Translations under genes and position numbers: made by a program
Assembly: GCA_004194705.1 (NCBI GenBank)
Contig: SADC01001204.1
Coordinates: 868,001 to 932,000, forward strand
DNA: 64,000 nt
DNA from: Ditylenchus dipsaci
Lineage: Eukaryota; Nematoda; Chromadorea; Rhabditida; Anguinidae
Direction: 5' to 3'
In this document: positions 31,310 to 43,000 of the stretch, one piece after another
Layout: each line of letters opens with the position of its first letter
How positions within the stretch are numbered: position 1 is the first letter of the stretch
The notes under the pieces: model-generated
What the model was told of the DNA's origin: nothing
The model's database searches: none
The model's input: only the letters and a program-made list of their open reading frames with translations

Positions 31310-31572
31310 AAATTCATTTCGCGACATTTCACATTGCGCCATTTTATTTTGCAATATCTCATTCATTTTGTATGACTTTTTTTAGACTTTTTAAAAATAG
31401 TATTTACCATTTGACAGATAAGATTTCAGGCTACGAGATGGTATTTTTCGAGTAGGGGTTTGAAAAAATCTTGGCCTGCGGGCTGGCTTTTTGGTCAAAA
31501 AACAACTTTTTTAAACGCCACCACTAAACCAAGCTTTTCACCAAAAAGCCAGCCGTTAGGGTAAGATTATTT
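31310..31572. repeat. Half of the GACATTTCATATCGC palindromic family
   Basis: AGGGTCACAAATTC..GCGACATTTCACATTG, then the GCGGGCTGGCTTTTTGGTCA hairpin with its complement CCAAAAAGCCAGCCG (31478-31556). The same order is seen in the complete copy at 62214-62644. Confidence 0.6.
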
Positions 31573-32728
31573 ATTGCCGTAAAAAGACTTTTTTTCGCCG
31601 CAAATTTACTTTTTTTTGCCGTAAAAAAATTTGCCGTAGAAATACTTATTTTTGCCCTAGAAAGAATTTTTGTTGCCGCCAAATCACTTTTGTGCCGCGA
31701 ATTTACTTTTTTCTGCCGCAACTTTTTTGAACTTTTTTTTGCCGCTAATTCACTTGATTTGTCGCTTTTTCTGCCTGTTATCTATGTTTTGACGCTCTTT
31801 TCAGCGTTTATTATAAGCACTGTTTATTCTCAACAGATAGCCTTTCAAACACAGAAAAAATGTATCATCAGAAACTGTCTTAGTTTTGCGATTTACTGCA
31901 AATAACTGTCGAAATAAAAGAACTCCACCTTGAAGCCTTAGACTTTGTGTTTTATTGGCTTCACCGACCCTAGTAGCAAATACCCCTCCCCCAAAATTTT
32001 TCCTTCTAAAAGATAAGTAAGGACTATCTAAATATATGTCCCAGACCCTAGAAAAAGCGCGTAAACTCTTTATTAGTCACAACTTCCGTACGCTCGCCTA
32101 CCCCCAAGCCTAAGGGCTAAGCCTAAATTTGTTGTTCCAAAGGGTAGTTACAGCGAATTTGAAAGGGCAGATTTGGGGGAGGGTGGTGGTATTCGCTACA
32201 AGCGCCGCTTTACCGACTTTATTGACTTTCAAAAGACGGTAACAAATTTCTAAACTCAGAGCTGCAGAAAAAATCTGACGGAGATGTTCCTATATCATAA
32301 TTACTTTAGACATGTGAGTAGCTTGGGAAGGCTTGTTCTAGTAGGGAACGGTTCAAAAAGTCTTCTGTTTGCGCAGCAAAATTTTCTAAGATAAAGTTCC
32401 AGGCTGCACTAGGGCTGTGCAAGCACATCAAAAATAAGCAAGGAATCACTAGTTTAAAGATAAATAAAATAAATAAGATATAAAATATAAAAGATATAAA
32501 TAAGATATATCTTTTTTGACAAAAGCAGGTTTAAAATCGTAAGTAGGTATTAGCTTCAATAATTAAGTAACCGCTGATAGTCCACCTGGGTTCCAATAGC
32601 CTAAGGATCATTTTGATACCGAACTCGCAAATAAAATATTGAAAAACAGGGAGCAGGAATAAATTAACGGCAAAAAAAAGTATTTCTACGGCAAAAACAA
32701 GGCTTTTTACGGCAAGAAAAAGGTTTGC
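31573..32728. mobile_element. Possible word element, word GCCGTAAAAAGACTTTTTTT
   Basis: The left array 31573-31765 holds about eight variants of TTTGCCGYAAAWWTACTTTTT. The inverted counterpart 32664-32728 (ACGGCAAAAAAAAGTATTTC, ACGGCAAGAAAAAGG) closes it. Between them lies the dispersed repeat 31965-32215. Tips and target duplication are unresolved. Confidence 0.5.
31965..32215 (+). repeat. Dispersed repeat, inverted copy at 53810-54030
   Basis: TATGTCCCAGACCCTAGAAA, CCTAAATTTGTTGTTCCAAA and GGGCAGATTTGGGGGAGGG match the minus strand of 53810-54030. Class unknown; possibly the interior of a larger element. Confidence 0.55.
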
Positions 32729-33309
32729 CCCTCAAGTTACGATATATTTTCGGTCATAACCTTTTTCGTCTGCTTTCGGCCATATTCTTTTAAAAATGGT
32801 GAAAACACCCTGAAAACATGTAGATCCCCCTTAAATTTTTGATACGAGAATTCCCGACTGTAACGTTGGACTACCTGTATGTTTTTAGACCTTCTGAGCA
32901 CGATCATCGCAAAATCGAACCTCCGAACATGAGCGTGATGCCCTTATTTAGCCCAATTTTGAAAATGGATGACATTTTATTTAGGATGGTGGCATTGAAT
33001 CAATTTAAATCAGCATTTTATTTTATGCTCATGAGAAATCTCTTCGTCTGGGCCTTTTAATGGTGTGTCATATGTAAAAAAAAATTATCGTGGGTAAAAA
33101 ATTTTAAAATAATCAAATGAAGCCGTTGAAAAAATTTACAATTTTACTAAAAGCATGAGAAATTTTGCACAGTGGCTGTTTAGTTGTATAACAGACTCTA
33201 GATTCGAAATCAATTTATTAAAAGTAATATAAAAAAGCTTCTTGACTGTTAAGCAAAAGTAGAAAAAACCAAAAGAATGTCTTAAAAAACCGTTTCACGC
33301 AAAAGGCTT

Positions 33310-33530
33310 GCAAACTTAAAATTCTGGCACCGGATTTGTGTTCAGCATGGCCAATTTACTTATCAAAGTGGGCAGCGACAGATTGAGGCAATTCATCATC
33401 TCAATCTGTCGCTGCCCATTAAAGTGCTCCTTTAATTATAAAGTCGTCGTCAAATTTTAAATTCCCTCCTGGATCTTTTCAATTCAAAGACCACTTTCAT
33501 AAGCAAATTGACCATGCTGAATGTAGTCCA
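33310..33530. repeat. Palindromic repeat with CACCGGATTTGTGTTCAGCA arm
   Basis: The outer arms GTGTTCAGCATGGCCAATTT and CAAATTGACCATGCTGAATG pair. The inner hairpin GGGCAGCGACAGATTGAG and CTCAATCTGTCGCTGCCC (33371-33416) is perfect. The outer motif recurs at 36075, 47510, 56560, 59160 and 61085. Confidence 0.65.
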
Positions 33531-33687
33531 ACATTCCATGTTACTATATACAGTCGGAAATTGTCGTGTTAAAACTCATTGTTCTCGATGTTTACTTTTA
33601 AGCCAGCAAAAATTACTGGCTTTGAAAATTACCACCATTTGAAATCCTAGTCAAGCCCCCTTAATTCTGCCACTCTTCTTTTTTCAG

Positions 33688-33816
33688 AAGCCAAGTCTAT
33701 GGTCACAGACTGAACTCTCAAATTTATTTTTTCTTTCAACTGGAGATGAGATAGGCGATGCGAAAAAGTTGTTATTGTCAGAAATGGCACAGTCTCACGG
33801 AGTTGCCCAATTTTAA
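33688..33816 (+). CDS. Possible terminal exon, unrecognised
   Basis: After acceptor TTCTTTTTTCAG (ends 33687) an open frame in phase 0 reads KPSLWSQTELSNLFFLSTG then DEIGDAKKLLLSEMAQSHG and ends at TAA 33814-33816. The amphipathic, evenly mixed composition is protein-like in an otherwise noncoding stretch. No family is recognised and no upstream exon was linked. The stop is abutted by AAACGGGC, the tip of word elements. Confidence 0.4.
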   Translation, partial: KPSLWSQTELSNLFFLSTGDEIGDAKKLLLSEMAQSHGVAQF

Positions 33817-34265
33817 ACGGGCAGGATTTTTTTAGCCCAATTTCGTTTTTCTGTGTTTACTGATTGGCTCAGTTCAGGCTACGGTTGTGTTCGGTTAATA
33901 TAAATACTATAAAACACGATTTCTGCTTGATCCGTCTAAAGTTTGGGATTAGTTCGTTTAGAGGCCATTCGCAGTCCTGGAAACCAAAAACACGAGTGAG
34001 ACCAAGTAAAAATTGTGTTTTTGACAAAATATACCAAAAAAAACTGGAGCTCGACTTCAATCGATCTGCAAAAACACAATTTCGAAGATAAGCTTACAGA
34101 GACCCTACAGGGCGCACAAACTTTGGATCACCCTGTTTTTTTTTAATTTCAACCGTAATTAGCAGCTCAAAATATTGTATGTCTCTTGGTTTTTTATTTA
34201 TCTCGATGCTTTGTTTTTCGGATCTATTACATGAATTCAGGGTATTATTGTGTCCAAGGGTCCAA
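33817..34265. other. Unassigned stretch
   Basis: Overlapping short frames on both strands at 33864-34091 do not carry recognisable domains. No repeat boundary noted. Confidence 0.3.
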
Positions 34266-34494
34266 AGGGGCATGCCACGCTAATGAGATGTGGTGCCCAA
34301 GAATTCAATTTTCTCCCTAATCATTGAACTTCTGTACGGATTTTTCAACTAGGTTTCTAATACAACAAGTCCTAGAATTTAATTTCAGGTACAGTTTCGT
34401 TAGAAACAACTTGAGAAAATCCGTACAGAAGTTCAATGATTAGGGAAAAATTTGAATTTCCCGGCACCACCTTTTATTAGCGTGGACATGCCCT
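34266..34494. mobile_element. TTAA-class palindromic MITE, variant A
   Basis: AGGGGCATGCCACGCTAATGAG at the left and AGCGTGGACATGCCC at the right. The body arms CTTCTGTACGGATTTTTCAAC and GTTTCTAATACAACAAG pair with their complements. The flanking TTAA sites are mutated (CCAA, ATAA), so this copy is old. Confidence 0.78.
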
Positions 34495-34964
34495 ATAAAA
34501 AGTTTTCTGTTTTGATCGTTTGCTGAAAAACAGAAAAAATTACTCTTCTTTCTGTAAAGCCATTGAAAATTGTTGATTCTCTATGACAATTCAGAAACTT
34601 TCTACTTTTCAATTTTCAAATGGTAAAATAAGTTCTCGATTGATATATTTTTTTTACAGAGACAAGATATCAAAGAGAGGGACACAAGCTTTAATTTTTG
34701 TTTTGTTTTGCAAGGAATAAATAAATCATTTTTTTAGACAAGAAAAAAGCATTATTTATTCTGGAAACAAACTCCATGGACACAGGGTCAGCCTTTCGAC
34801 GAACACAGTCACTACGATATCCAAAAGGTGACTTTTTCGGTTTAACTGCTGTTCGAGCTACCCGACGAAAACACAATGGTTTCCCTGTTTATTTTCACGA
34901 TTTCGCATTGGGTGGATGGACGTAGACATTCGGTTCTTTTTGCGCTATTTTTTATGTGAGGGGA

Positions 34965-35115
34965 GGGGTACAAAACGAATAGCGAATATTTGAATCCTCA
35001 GGTTCAAATTCTCGTGGGTAAACACCCTATTTTTTAGTCTTCTTTCTCATGTTTAAGGTACAATTTTAGTATCGAAATATTGTTCAGGCTCCTAGCTATT
35101 CAAGTGAACCACCAG
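34965..35115 (+). repeat. tRNA-like-headed dispersed repeat
   Basis: AGCGAATATTTGAATCCTCA then a B-box-like GGTTCAAATTCTCG, GGGTAAACACCC, a T run, and CTTTAGTATCG..TGTTCAGGCTCCTAGCTAT. The same order occurs at 54270-54420 and 60500-60620. Confidence 0.55.
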
Positions 35116-35329
35116 CACAGGGTTTCATTAGCTAGGGAACTGACTGAAAAGCCAAGGTCTAGCTTAAATTTTCAGTTTATCCGAATATCAATCATTTTGG
35201 GGTCCTTCACACAGCTTTGATTAAGATATATTCCACTCTTTTCTAGATGCTTAAAAGGCATCTAACTGTTGGACGAACTGTTGGTCCTAACTGTTGGTCG
35301 AGTTCATCTTGTGCAAACAAACATAAACT

Positions 35330-36135
35330 GGGAATGTCATTAGTCATTTATACGCAAAACTGTTAGAGTACAGGTCGGATTAGTGTTCCGTAGTGTTTGC
35401 TTCTAAAACCGCTGTTTTAGTTAGAATTTACTGTAAATCTCAAATTCTGCTCGACACAAAAAACAATCAAATAAAAATTTTCGATTTTTTGGGAATTTGA
35501 AATTCTCCAGTGTGTTTGAAGTTAAAGAGCATTTTCTAAGTAAATCGACTATTTGACTATCAAAAAAGCTGTCTTAAAATGCAAAGCCAGAAAATTTTAG
35601 ATCTAGAAGTCGATCTGATAATCATGCATTGAAAGACAGCTTTTTTTGACGAATGCTTGTCCAGAATAGACGATTTATTTAAAAAAAAATGCTCTATAAA
35701 GGTGGATAGCAGCGCGTTACACTGCAATTAAGGTGGGGACCAGCAATTTATTTTTCTCATGACCATTTTCTATAAGCGTTCTACCTGATCCGAAAAAAGT
35801 TTCTGCCTACTTTTAAAAAGTAGGATAAGGTCATAAGTATTAGATTTAACATTAAAATTTAAGACGTGTGAAAACAAGAATGATTTTTGAAAACTTGCTC
35901 ATCCCTGCCTTAATTTGCGATGTAACGCGATGTTATGCCCTTTAAATTCAAAACAGAATATTGAATTTCAAAAAACAAAAAAATTAAAATTTTAATTTGA
36001 ATGTTTTTGGTCTTGAGCGGAATTTGAGATTCACCGTAAGTTCTAACTGAAACAGCGGTTTTAAAAGCAAATCGACTATGCTGGACACGAATCCAACCTG
36101 TGATCTAACTGTTTTGCAGATAAATGACTAAAAAC
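35330..36135. mobile_element. Large palindromic foldback element, noncoding
   Basis: The outer arms (GTCATTTATACGCAAAACTG, CCGCTGTTTTAGTTAGAA) pair with 36025-36135 (CAGTTTTGC.. and TTCTAACTGAAACAGCGG). The inner arms TAAATCGACTATTTGACT and AAAGCTGTCTTAAAATGCA pair with 35620-35695. It contains the repeat also found at 5065-5195. No ORF. Confidence 0.65.
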
Positions 36136-36500
36136 CCACCGAAAATAATAGATCTACTAATAGGACGAAGTTTCGAAATAGGACTATTGTCCTAAATAGA
36201 ACCATAGTCCTAAAATAGGTTTATACTAGTATTAAAACTTTTTTAGGACCGTTAGGCAATGACCCTTTAAAATGACCATATATCCTTAGGGGTGGGAGTC
36301 GATTTTTTTCAGCAAAGTTGAAGCTTTTTTAATCAGAAGGTGTTCAGAAATACTTCTCTTATCGTGTTGAGCAGAAAGAATGAGTTCGGGAGCTGATTTT
36401 GGGTCATTTTTTTAAAAATCCGAGTATGGGGGGACTATAAAAGTACCCTGAATAGTCCTAATTTCAAGGCAAATAGGACCAAATTCTCATCCCTGCTCCA
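36130..36500. mobile_element. Word element, AATAGGACTATTGTCCT
   Basis: ATAGGACTATTGTCCTAAAT words occur at 36155-36245 and AATAGTCCT, AATAGGACC at 36445-36485. The right tip is the complement of CAGGGATGAGAATTTGGTCC, close to the CAGGGATGAGCATTTTGCC tip at 55671. The tip style is hAT-like; the left tip was not resolved. Confidence 0.5.
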
Positions 36501-36839
36501 AAGAATACAGTGCGAGACGAAAGAAAAGTATCGCCACCTTTCTAAAATTTTGAGTTGGTCATCCTGCGAGCACTCCCCTCTGAATTCACGCCTTTTTAAT
36601 TTCGATTTTTTTGCAGTTTAAGTAACACATTTGAGCACGGCCTAATGTGGGCCAGCATACCTTTAGCCTAGCCTTGTGTTTCTCTCGGGTCACTCGAGCT
36701 AAAATGATGTCACTTTTTATTTATTGGAGAACCTATTAAAAGACAATGCTTCTTCAATGACATGATGATTTCAAAGGTTTAAATGCGCAAGGGACTACAT
36801 AAACTGGCCAGAGTACACAGTGTCTGTCCGCCCAAAAAT

Positions 36840-37700
36840 GCCAAGGAAAATGTTTTTATTTCTGGGCTGTCTTACCGTGTTTTTCAACTCGGGTCGTGCA
36901 AAACTCTATATGCACTTATGATCAAGAGTACTTCTCACAATCATGTCTAACAAGGGATCATATGGTAGTGACCACGCGATTTAAAATAACTCTATATACC
37001 AATTCGATAGAGCTTCGAAAATTCGTTTTTGACTTAGAGGCTTTATGAGCCTTGTTTTGTTAGAAACCTAGCTGAAAAATCCGTACAGAAGTTGAATAAT
37101 TAGACAAAAATTTGAATTGTCGGAAGCAATTCAAAACAGGCGGCAATAGTTCTTTTAAGAATTTATGTGATTCAGCAATTATCTAATTTCTGGTTTGGTA
37201 AATTAATTTGATAGAAACAAAATTTGGATGTTAAGTAAAAACACGTAAAAAGCAGTTAAATTAGAAAAAGGTAAAAATTAAAAAAGCGCCCATTTGGACT
37301 CGAACACGAGTGCCTCGACCAGCGCGCTATTATCCGCTAGACTACCAGAACACTCAATCGCTTGAATGATTAATGGGTACATATTGCTTGAGCTCAACAT
37401 TCAAACGCATTCTTCTTATCAATACAGACTTTTCCGCAAAAAAGGATCTCTAAGCCAAAAACGCATTTTCGAAGCTATATCGAATGGTATATAGAATTTT
37501 TTGAAATCGCGTGGTCACTACCACATGTTTCCTTGTAAGGAGAGTGAGTGTGCGCATCCCAAACTCGCAAGACTCCAGCGCCACTTTTTGGGGCACAGGG
37601 GGAGGGCTTGAGGGCATCGCGTCGAGATTCGCACACACACACATTTACGGACTTTGGGTGCATGAAAAAACATGCATAACAGAGTTTCTATATGCAATAC
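36840..37700. repeat. Foldback family copy with a spacer and tRNA-like insert
   Basis: The left part 36870-37020 (CATGTCTAACAAGG, GGTAGTGACCACGCGATTT, ACTCTATATACC) pairs with 37470-37560 (GGTATATAGAA, AAATCGCGTGGTCACTACC, CATGTTTCCTTGTAAGG). The hairpin head AGTGAGTGTGCGCATCCC follows. Between the arms are a TTAA-MITE body fragment (37052-37135) and the tRNA-like sequence at 37284. Confidence 0.6.
37284..37353 (-). ncRNA. tRNA-like sequence, probably a tRNA pseudogene
   Basis: The minus strand reads GTTCTGGTAGTCTAGCGGAT (A box TAGTCTAGCGG) and GTGTTCGAGTCC (B box), then GGGCGCTTTTTT, a Pol III terminator. The acceptor and anticodon stems do not pair well, so no isotype is assigned. It could still be transcribed. 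Confidence 0.55.
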
Positions 37701-37876
37701 AGTCGAGTCTCGATTTAACGTACCCCGATATAACGTACCCCTCGATTTAACGTACCCCTAGGGTTGGTCCTTCCAATAATAAACTCCGTCAAATTAACCC
37801 CCGATTTAACGTACCCTCGATTTAACGTACCCCTAGGGCCGGTCCCAAGGGGGTACGTTAAATCGAGACTCGACTG
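37700..37876. mobile_element. Pogo/Tigger-like TA MITE, word ATTTAACGTACCCC
   Basis: CAGTCGAGTCTCGATTTAAC to its inverted end GTTAAATCGAGACTCGACTG, TA on both sides. The word CGATTTAACGTACCCC or CGATATAACGTACCCC repeats three times at the left and twice before the right tip. It sits at the TA of TATGCGGTAGGCCCCAG of the foldback family. Confidence 0.9.
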
Positions 37877-37879
37877 TAG

Positions 37880-38350
37880 GCCCGTTGTGTGCAAAACAGA
37901 TAAATTTATCTGAATTGATAAATTTATATATCAGATACGATTTCATCTGACAGATAAAACTCTATCTGCCAGATAAAATTTTGCTTTTAAATAGCAGTTA
38001 ACGGATGGGTTACAAAATCGAGACTTTATGTGCCGGTTCACGCCACCGGCCGATCCCAATCATTCTACCGCAGGTTTATGAGGGGAGCATAAGTAAAATG
38101 ATAATCAACATCTTTGGTGGGTTTCGAATTAAGAATTTTTCGATGTCCGAATTTCCATTTTAAAACCTGCAAAAAATTTTAATTTCAGTATTTTTCATAA
38201 AGTCTCGATTTTGCAACCCATATGTTGATGGTCTGACAATTCTATTGAAAAACTAAATTTTATCAAAAAAAAATTTATTTGACCGATAAAATTTTATCTG
38301 GCAGATAAATTTATCGGTTCAGATAATCTTATCTATTTTGCGCATTACGG
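37880..38350. mobile_element. Word element, word CAGATAAATTTATCTG
   Basis: The tips CCCGTTGTGTGCAAAACAG and the inverted CTATTTTGCGCATTACGGG match. GATAAATTTATCTG and GATAAAATTTTATCTGGCAG repeat at 37900-37985 and 38275-38335. The core pairs TTACAAAATCGAGACTTTATG with CATAAAGTCTCGATTTTGCAA. It is inserted in the foldback family, whose sequence resumes at TATGCCTCAGTATTCAAAAC (38350). Confidence 0.75.
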
Positions 38351-38454
38351 GTATGCCTCAGTATTCAAAACTATGTTCAACATCTTCTAGTTATTGAGCA
38401 TGGTGTGAATAGTGGCCCACTTTTTCCCTTCCTCTCTCGATACAGTGCTTTTTT

Positions 38455-39242
38455 CTTTTCAAAAATGTTTTGGCGCTGATTTCAAAACATTTTTTCCATA
38501 TATTTCCTTGCTCCACCAAGACGAACCAAAAAAATGTTTTCCTTGAAAAAGTGCTTTTCGAATCCTAAAAACGTGTTTTCTCAACGCTAAACATGAACCA
38601 AAGCATGATTCAGATGATTTTAGGCGTTTTGCGTGAGACAAACATTGTGTACTTTTAATTTCATAAAGTTCATATTCTTTTTGTCAATATTATTTTGAGC
38701 CATTTTTTTGTTTGAGTTAAAAAACTTGTCTGAAAGGGGGGGCGCATTTTTCACTTATTGAAAATCACGGTTAAACGACTCCTAAGTAACTTTTCTATGC
38801 TCAAACGATAAGAAACTTATTTTCTGACACTTTTTTCACACAATTATTGGATTTTTTGGAAAAGTTTATTTTGACCAAAATGTAACTTTTTTCCCTGGAC
38901 ACCAAGGTAAATTACCTTGTATTAACTTATTGACGCTACTGGCTTATACCCCCGAGCCCGAGAACAAAAGGTTTTAAAAAATTTGACAGAATTTTTACAT
39001 ATTTCACGGGTATTTTCAACCACACCCTTCAATTTATTTGTATATTAATATTTTTTCAATATAAATCATAATAGTCAGATTAAAAAGTTTTGACGCTGTG
39101 AAACGTTGGGAACATTGGGCTAGATCAGTCGACGTCTCAAAATTGTGCAAATGTAAACAAACAAAAGTTAAAAAATACGTGATTCCGCAAGCATTCTAAC
39201 TTTGAAATTGGCATGTCAAGGATAAGGCATGTTCTCTTTTAA
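38455..39242. other. AT-rich stretch without a supported gene
   Basis: TTATTGACGCTACTGGCTTATA (38928) has a relative at 59570. Nothing else recognised. Confidence 0.3.
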
Positions 39243-40055
39243 AGGGGCATGTTCGTGCGCGATGAAACACAATTTTCAAAAAAGAAAAGGCGCGAACCAG
39301 GCGTGCCAGAGATTTGAAAAAGATTTAAATTTGTATATGAATTTTGAATTTCGTCAAACCCAGCAATTGTGTGTGCAGCGAAAGGCATGAGTACTCAACT
39401 TAACCACCATCTATCAGTCGGGTTGGGTCCCGAGTTGAAATTGAGCTGGACCTCTTCGGAGTGTCTCGTGCTCTGAGTTTTGGATTCGCTGAGCCTTTGG
39501 TTCGGTTGTTGGTTTATGTAACGCAACTGCTTCCTGTTGGTTATCCCTCGATTTCGGTTCAGGTAACCGAAATCGAAAATCTTGTTTACCTCACAGATCT
39601 ACAAAAGAGCGAGAAAACTAGAGAAGAGTTGGTATGAAAAATTGAATTATTACTTGTTCCGCCCTGTTCGCTATACAGAGTGTGCAGCCACGCACAGATA
39701 GAACGACGAACCAAAGGCAAATCTTAAACTCGACAGAAAACCGAAATCGAGGGATAACGAACAGGAAGCAGTTACGTTACATAAACCAACAACTGAACCA
39801 AAGGCTCAGTGAATCCAAAACTCAGAGCACGAGACACTCCGAAGAGGTCCAGCTCAATTTCAACTCGGGCCCCACCCCGGCTGATAGATGGTGGTTAAGT
39901 TGAGTACTCATGCCTTTCGCTGCACACACAATTGCTGGTTTGACGAAATTCAAAATTCATATACAAAATTTAAATCTTTTTCAAATCTCTGGCACGCCTG
40001 GTTCGCGCCTTTTCTATTTCAAAAATTGTGTTTCATCACGCACGAACATGCCCCT
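39243..40055. mobile_element. TTAA-class long palindrome (813 bp)
   Basis: AGGGGCATGTTCGTGCGCGATG at the left and the inverted CATCACGCACGAACATGCCCCT at the right (bases shown in part), with TTAA at 39239-39242 and 40056-40059. The arms of about 360 bases are nearly complementary (for example TACTCAACTTAACCACCATC with its inverse). No transposase. It lies immediately upstream of the first visible globin exon. Confidence 0.88.
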
Positions 40056-40079
40056 TTAATAGAAATTATTTATTGGCAG

Positions 40080-43000
40080 GCAGTCAATGTGGTGCTTCTT
40101 CTTCTCTTGCAGGCAACAATTTGTCCAGGAAAGGGTCCAAACTTGGTGCCAGAAGCAAATCCTCCAGAAATCGCCTGTGTAAATATTTTTGTTTTATAAA
40201 TTGTTTTAGTAAAGCCAACCTGAATGCCCTCTCAAGTTCGTTTCCCACTTGGCTATAACATGTTTTTCACCCAATTTTAATGAAATTTTTCCTAATCCTA
40301 TTTGCTTGCCTGGTTCCGAAAATTGCTCTTTTTGCCAATTGTTTTCAAAAAAGTAAAAAATTTTCTCCTTAATTAACTTGTACGGAAACCATCGGAAAAA
40401 TCGGAATGCTTGCAATTTGTAAACTAGGGTGGCGAATAAGATTGGACAACTTTTTTTTGAAAATCGAGATAAAAAGTGCAGTACCAACTGAGTCTCGAAT
40501 TTATATATTATTGTAAAAATTTCAAAAGTTTTATTTGCAGCTGCCGATTCCCAATCTTCACTGTCTCGACTAACTTTCAGCCAGAGAATGGCATTAGTCA
40601 GTTCTTGGAGAATGCTGAAACCGCAAACAAATAGTTTGATGAGAAAAATATTTGTGGAGTTGAAGTGGTCGCACCTAAAGTTAAAGATGTAGGCTTGTTT
40701 ACATTTTGAAAAAAAAATTGGTTAGCAGTTCACCGCATTTTCTAAAAACGACTTACTCCAATTTGTTCATTTATTCTACGGGGTTTCGATCCGGTTTTTA
40801 TATCGACCTGAGGTATGTTGTACATGGCGTCCCGAAATTACGCGCACATTTTTCAATTTGTCTGTAAACTGTTCAAATCTGCTAAGCTTATCAATTTTGA
40901 TATCATTTTGAGATCCAGGATTCACCTGAAAAGCCGCTGATGCTTTGCTTGGAAAGGCACTGACGTTTTCGACTGACGTTCTCGTTCAATAAGTTGCAGA
41001 ATTTTGTCACCTGGAAAGGATAAATCAATGATGACTTTTAATTAGTTACCGTATTTTCTCTATTAATCACCCCGGGGTAATTATTTTTCAACCCCTGAAA
41101 ATCGAAAAAAAATATTTCAATTTTGAGATTTTTGGGTGCTCAACCAAAATCTAAAAAGTGGAATCAACTAAGTTCGTGGTGATTAAGAAAACGCAAAAAA
41201 CAGATTTGCAAAATAATTTTTTTGAGCTGAGATACAGGGTGCCTATGGGGGGTAATTAATAGAGAGGGGGTAATTATTAGAGAGGGGGTAATAAATAGAG
41301 AAAATACGGTAAGTTGTTTATTGTGTTGCCGTCTCTTGCTTTTCTCTTGTTTCTCATTTTTAGGTATCTTCAAGCAACGGTGCTATTTTCGGGTGTGGCA
41401 TGTGTTCTTCATTTTCAAAATCCCGAAATTCTAAAGATTTCCACGGGTAAGGATCCCCAAATGGAAATTGACCGGGCGAGACGCTACGTACACGATTTTT
41501 TTTCGATGTGCGCGTAATTTCGGGACACCCTGTGGATTGAGTTTACAATCAGGGGCTTGAGAGTTAGAGATGCGCGCACACACTTACCTTAGACATGATT
41601 CCGAGAAGAACTCTTGACGATAAAATGCATATAGAGTCTCTTTTGCCACGGCCCAGTTGGAAAACATGGTGAGGCGATCGAAGAATACAAACATTTGAAT
41701 TTCTGAGGTTCTGCTATAAAAGTGGCCCTCTTTCATTCCCTTCCCCTCCAAATACAGCCTTTAATCCCTTTAATCTCTTTTAAATTCAAAAGGCGCCAAT
41801 TTAAATTTTCAAATTTTGATTAAAAAAATATCATACCCCCCCCTGTGGTTCGAAATTTTTTTTTCTCAGAATCAAAAAAAACAGCCGGCTTTCTCATGAA
41901 ATCGGGTCGAGAAACACGAATATGATGTTATCTCCTCTATCCGATCACTCCCCGTGGGGGGGGGGGGGCGGTTGATTGTAAACTGCAACCCACCTGTATA
42001 CCGAAATATAGCTGACAAAGAAAGTATGTCATAAATGAGATCTCATAAAAATTTAGGCTCCATATGGAATTAAAATTTTACCATTTTTTACCATTCTCAG
42101 GTGCCATTTTGAGGACGCCAGATCACTTATTTTTTATTGTCGATTCTCGTAGGGCATCCACATCTTACGTGTGAAAGTGGTTGCCCCGACCGCGCGCAGT
42201 AATGAAAAATTTGAGAAATAAACTATTGATGCACTAATCATGGTAGATGGTAACTTCAATGGGCTATTTCTCAAATTTTTCATTATAGTGAGCGAGATCG
42301 CGGCAACCACTTTGACACGTAAGCTGCAGACGCTCTACAAGAATCGACAATAAAAAATATCTTTGTGCGTTTTAGGCATTCCAATTAACAAGGAATACTT
42401 TGAGAAATCAATGATTGTAAAAATTTAGATCTTCTATAAAGCAGCCTTAGTGGATTGCTTTGTAAATAAAGAACAGACGGCTACAGCTGCTACCATGGAT
42501 GAGCATGTCAAACTGTTGGTCAAGTAACTAGTTTATTTTAATGGCTAAGCCACAATGTATGCCGTTTCCAAAATCAGAATTTGAAACATTTTCCAAACGT
42601 TATACACCCTAAAACTAGGTTATTTAGCTAGGCTAACCAAACCGGTCGGTTAACCGAAGTTTTTATTTGGCCCAAAACCCAACCAAAATCGGGGTTTGAA
42701 AAACCGAAAATTGGTTAAGCAACATACCGGTTTATCGACGACAAAAATAAAACAAAACTGGGTACCAAATAAAGCTGAAGAAATCGGTATCGAAAAATGG
42801 CTTTGAAAAGGCCAGTCTGAACAATCGACCGACCTGATAGCTCGTTCACATACAGTCGAACCTCGATTTAGTGGCACCCCGATTAGTGGCACCTCGATTT
42901 AGTGGCACCCTGAGGGCGATTTGGTTGGCCAGAGTTGGCCAAACTTGGCCAAAGTCACTCCCGATTTAGTGGCACCTCGATTTAGTGGCACCTAAGGCTT

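Noticed and set aside
34691..34876. Basic minus frame with KPKKSPFGYRSDCVRR
   Set aside because: No family recognised, no splice context, and stops closely upstream; not called.
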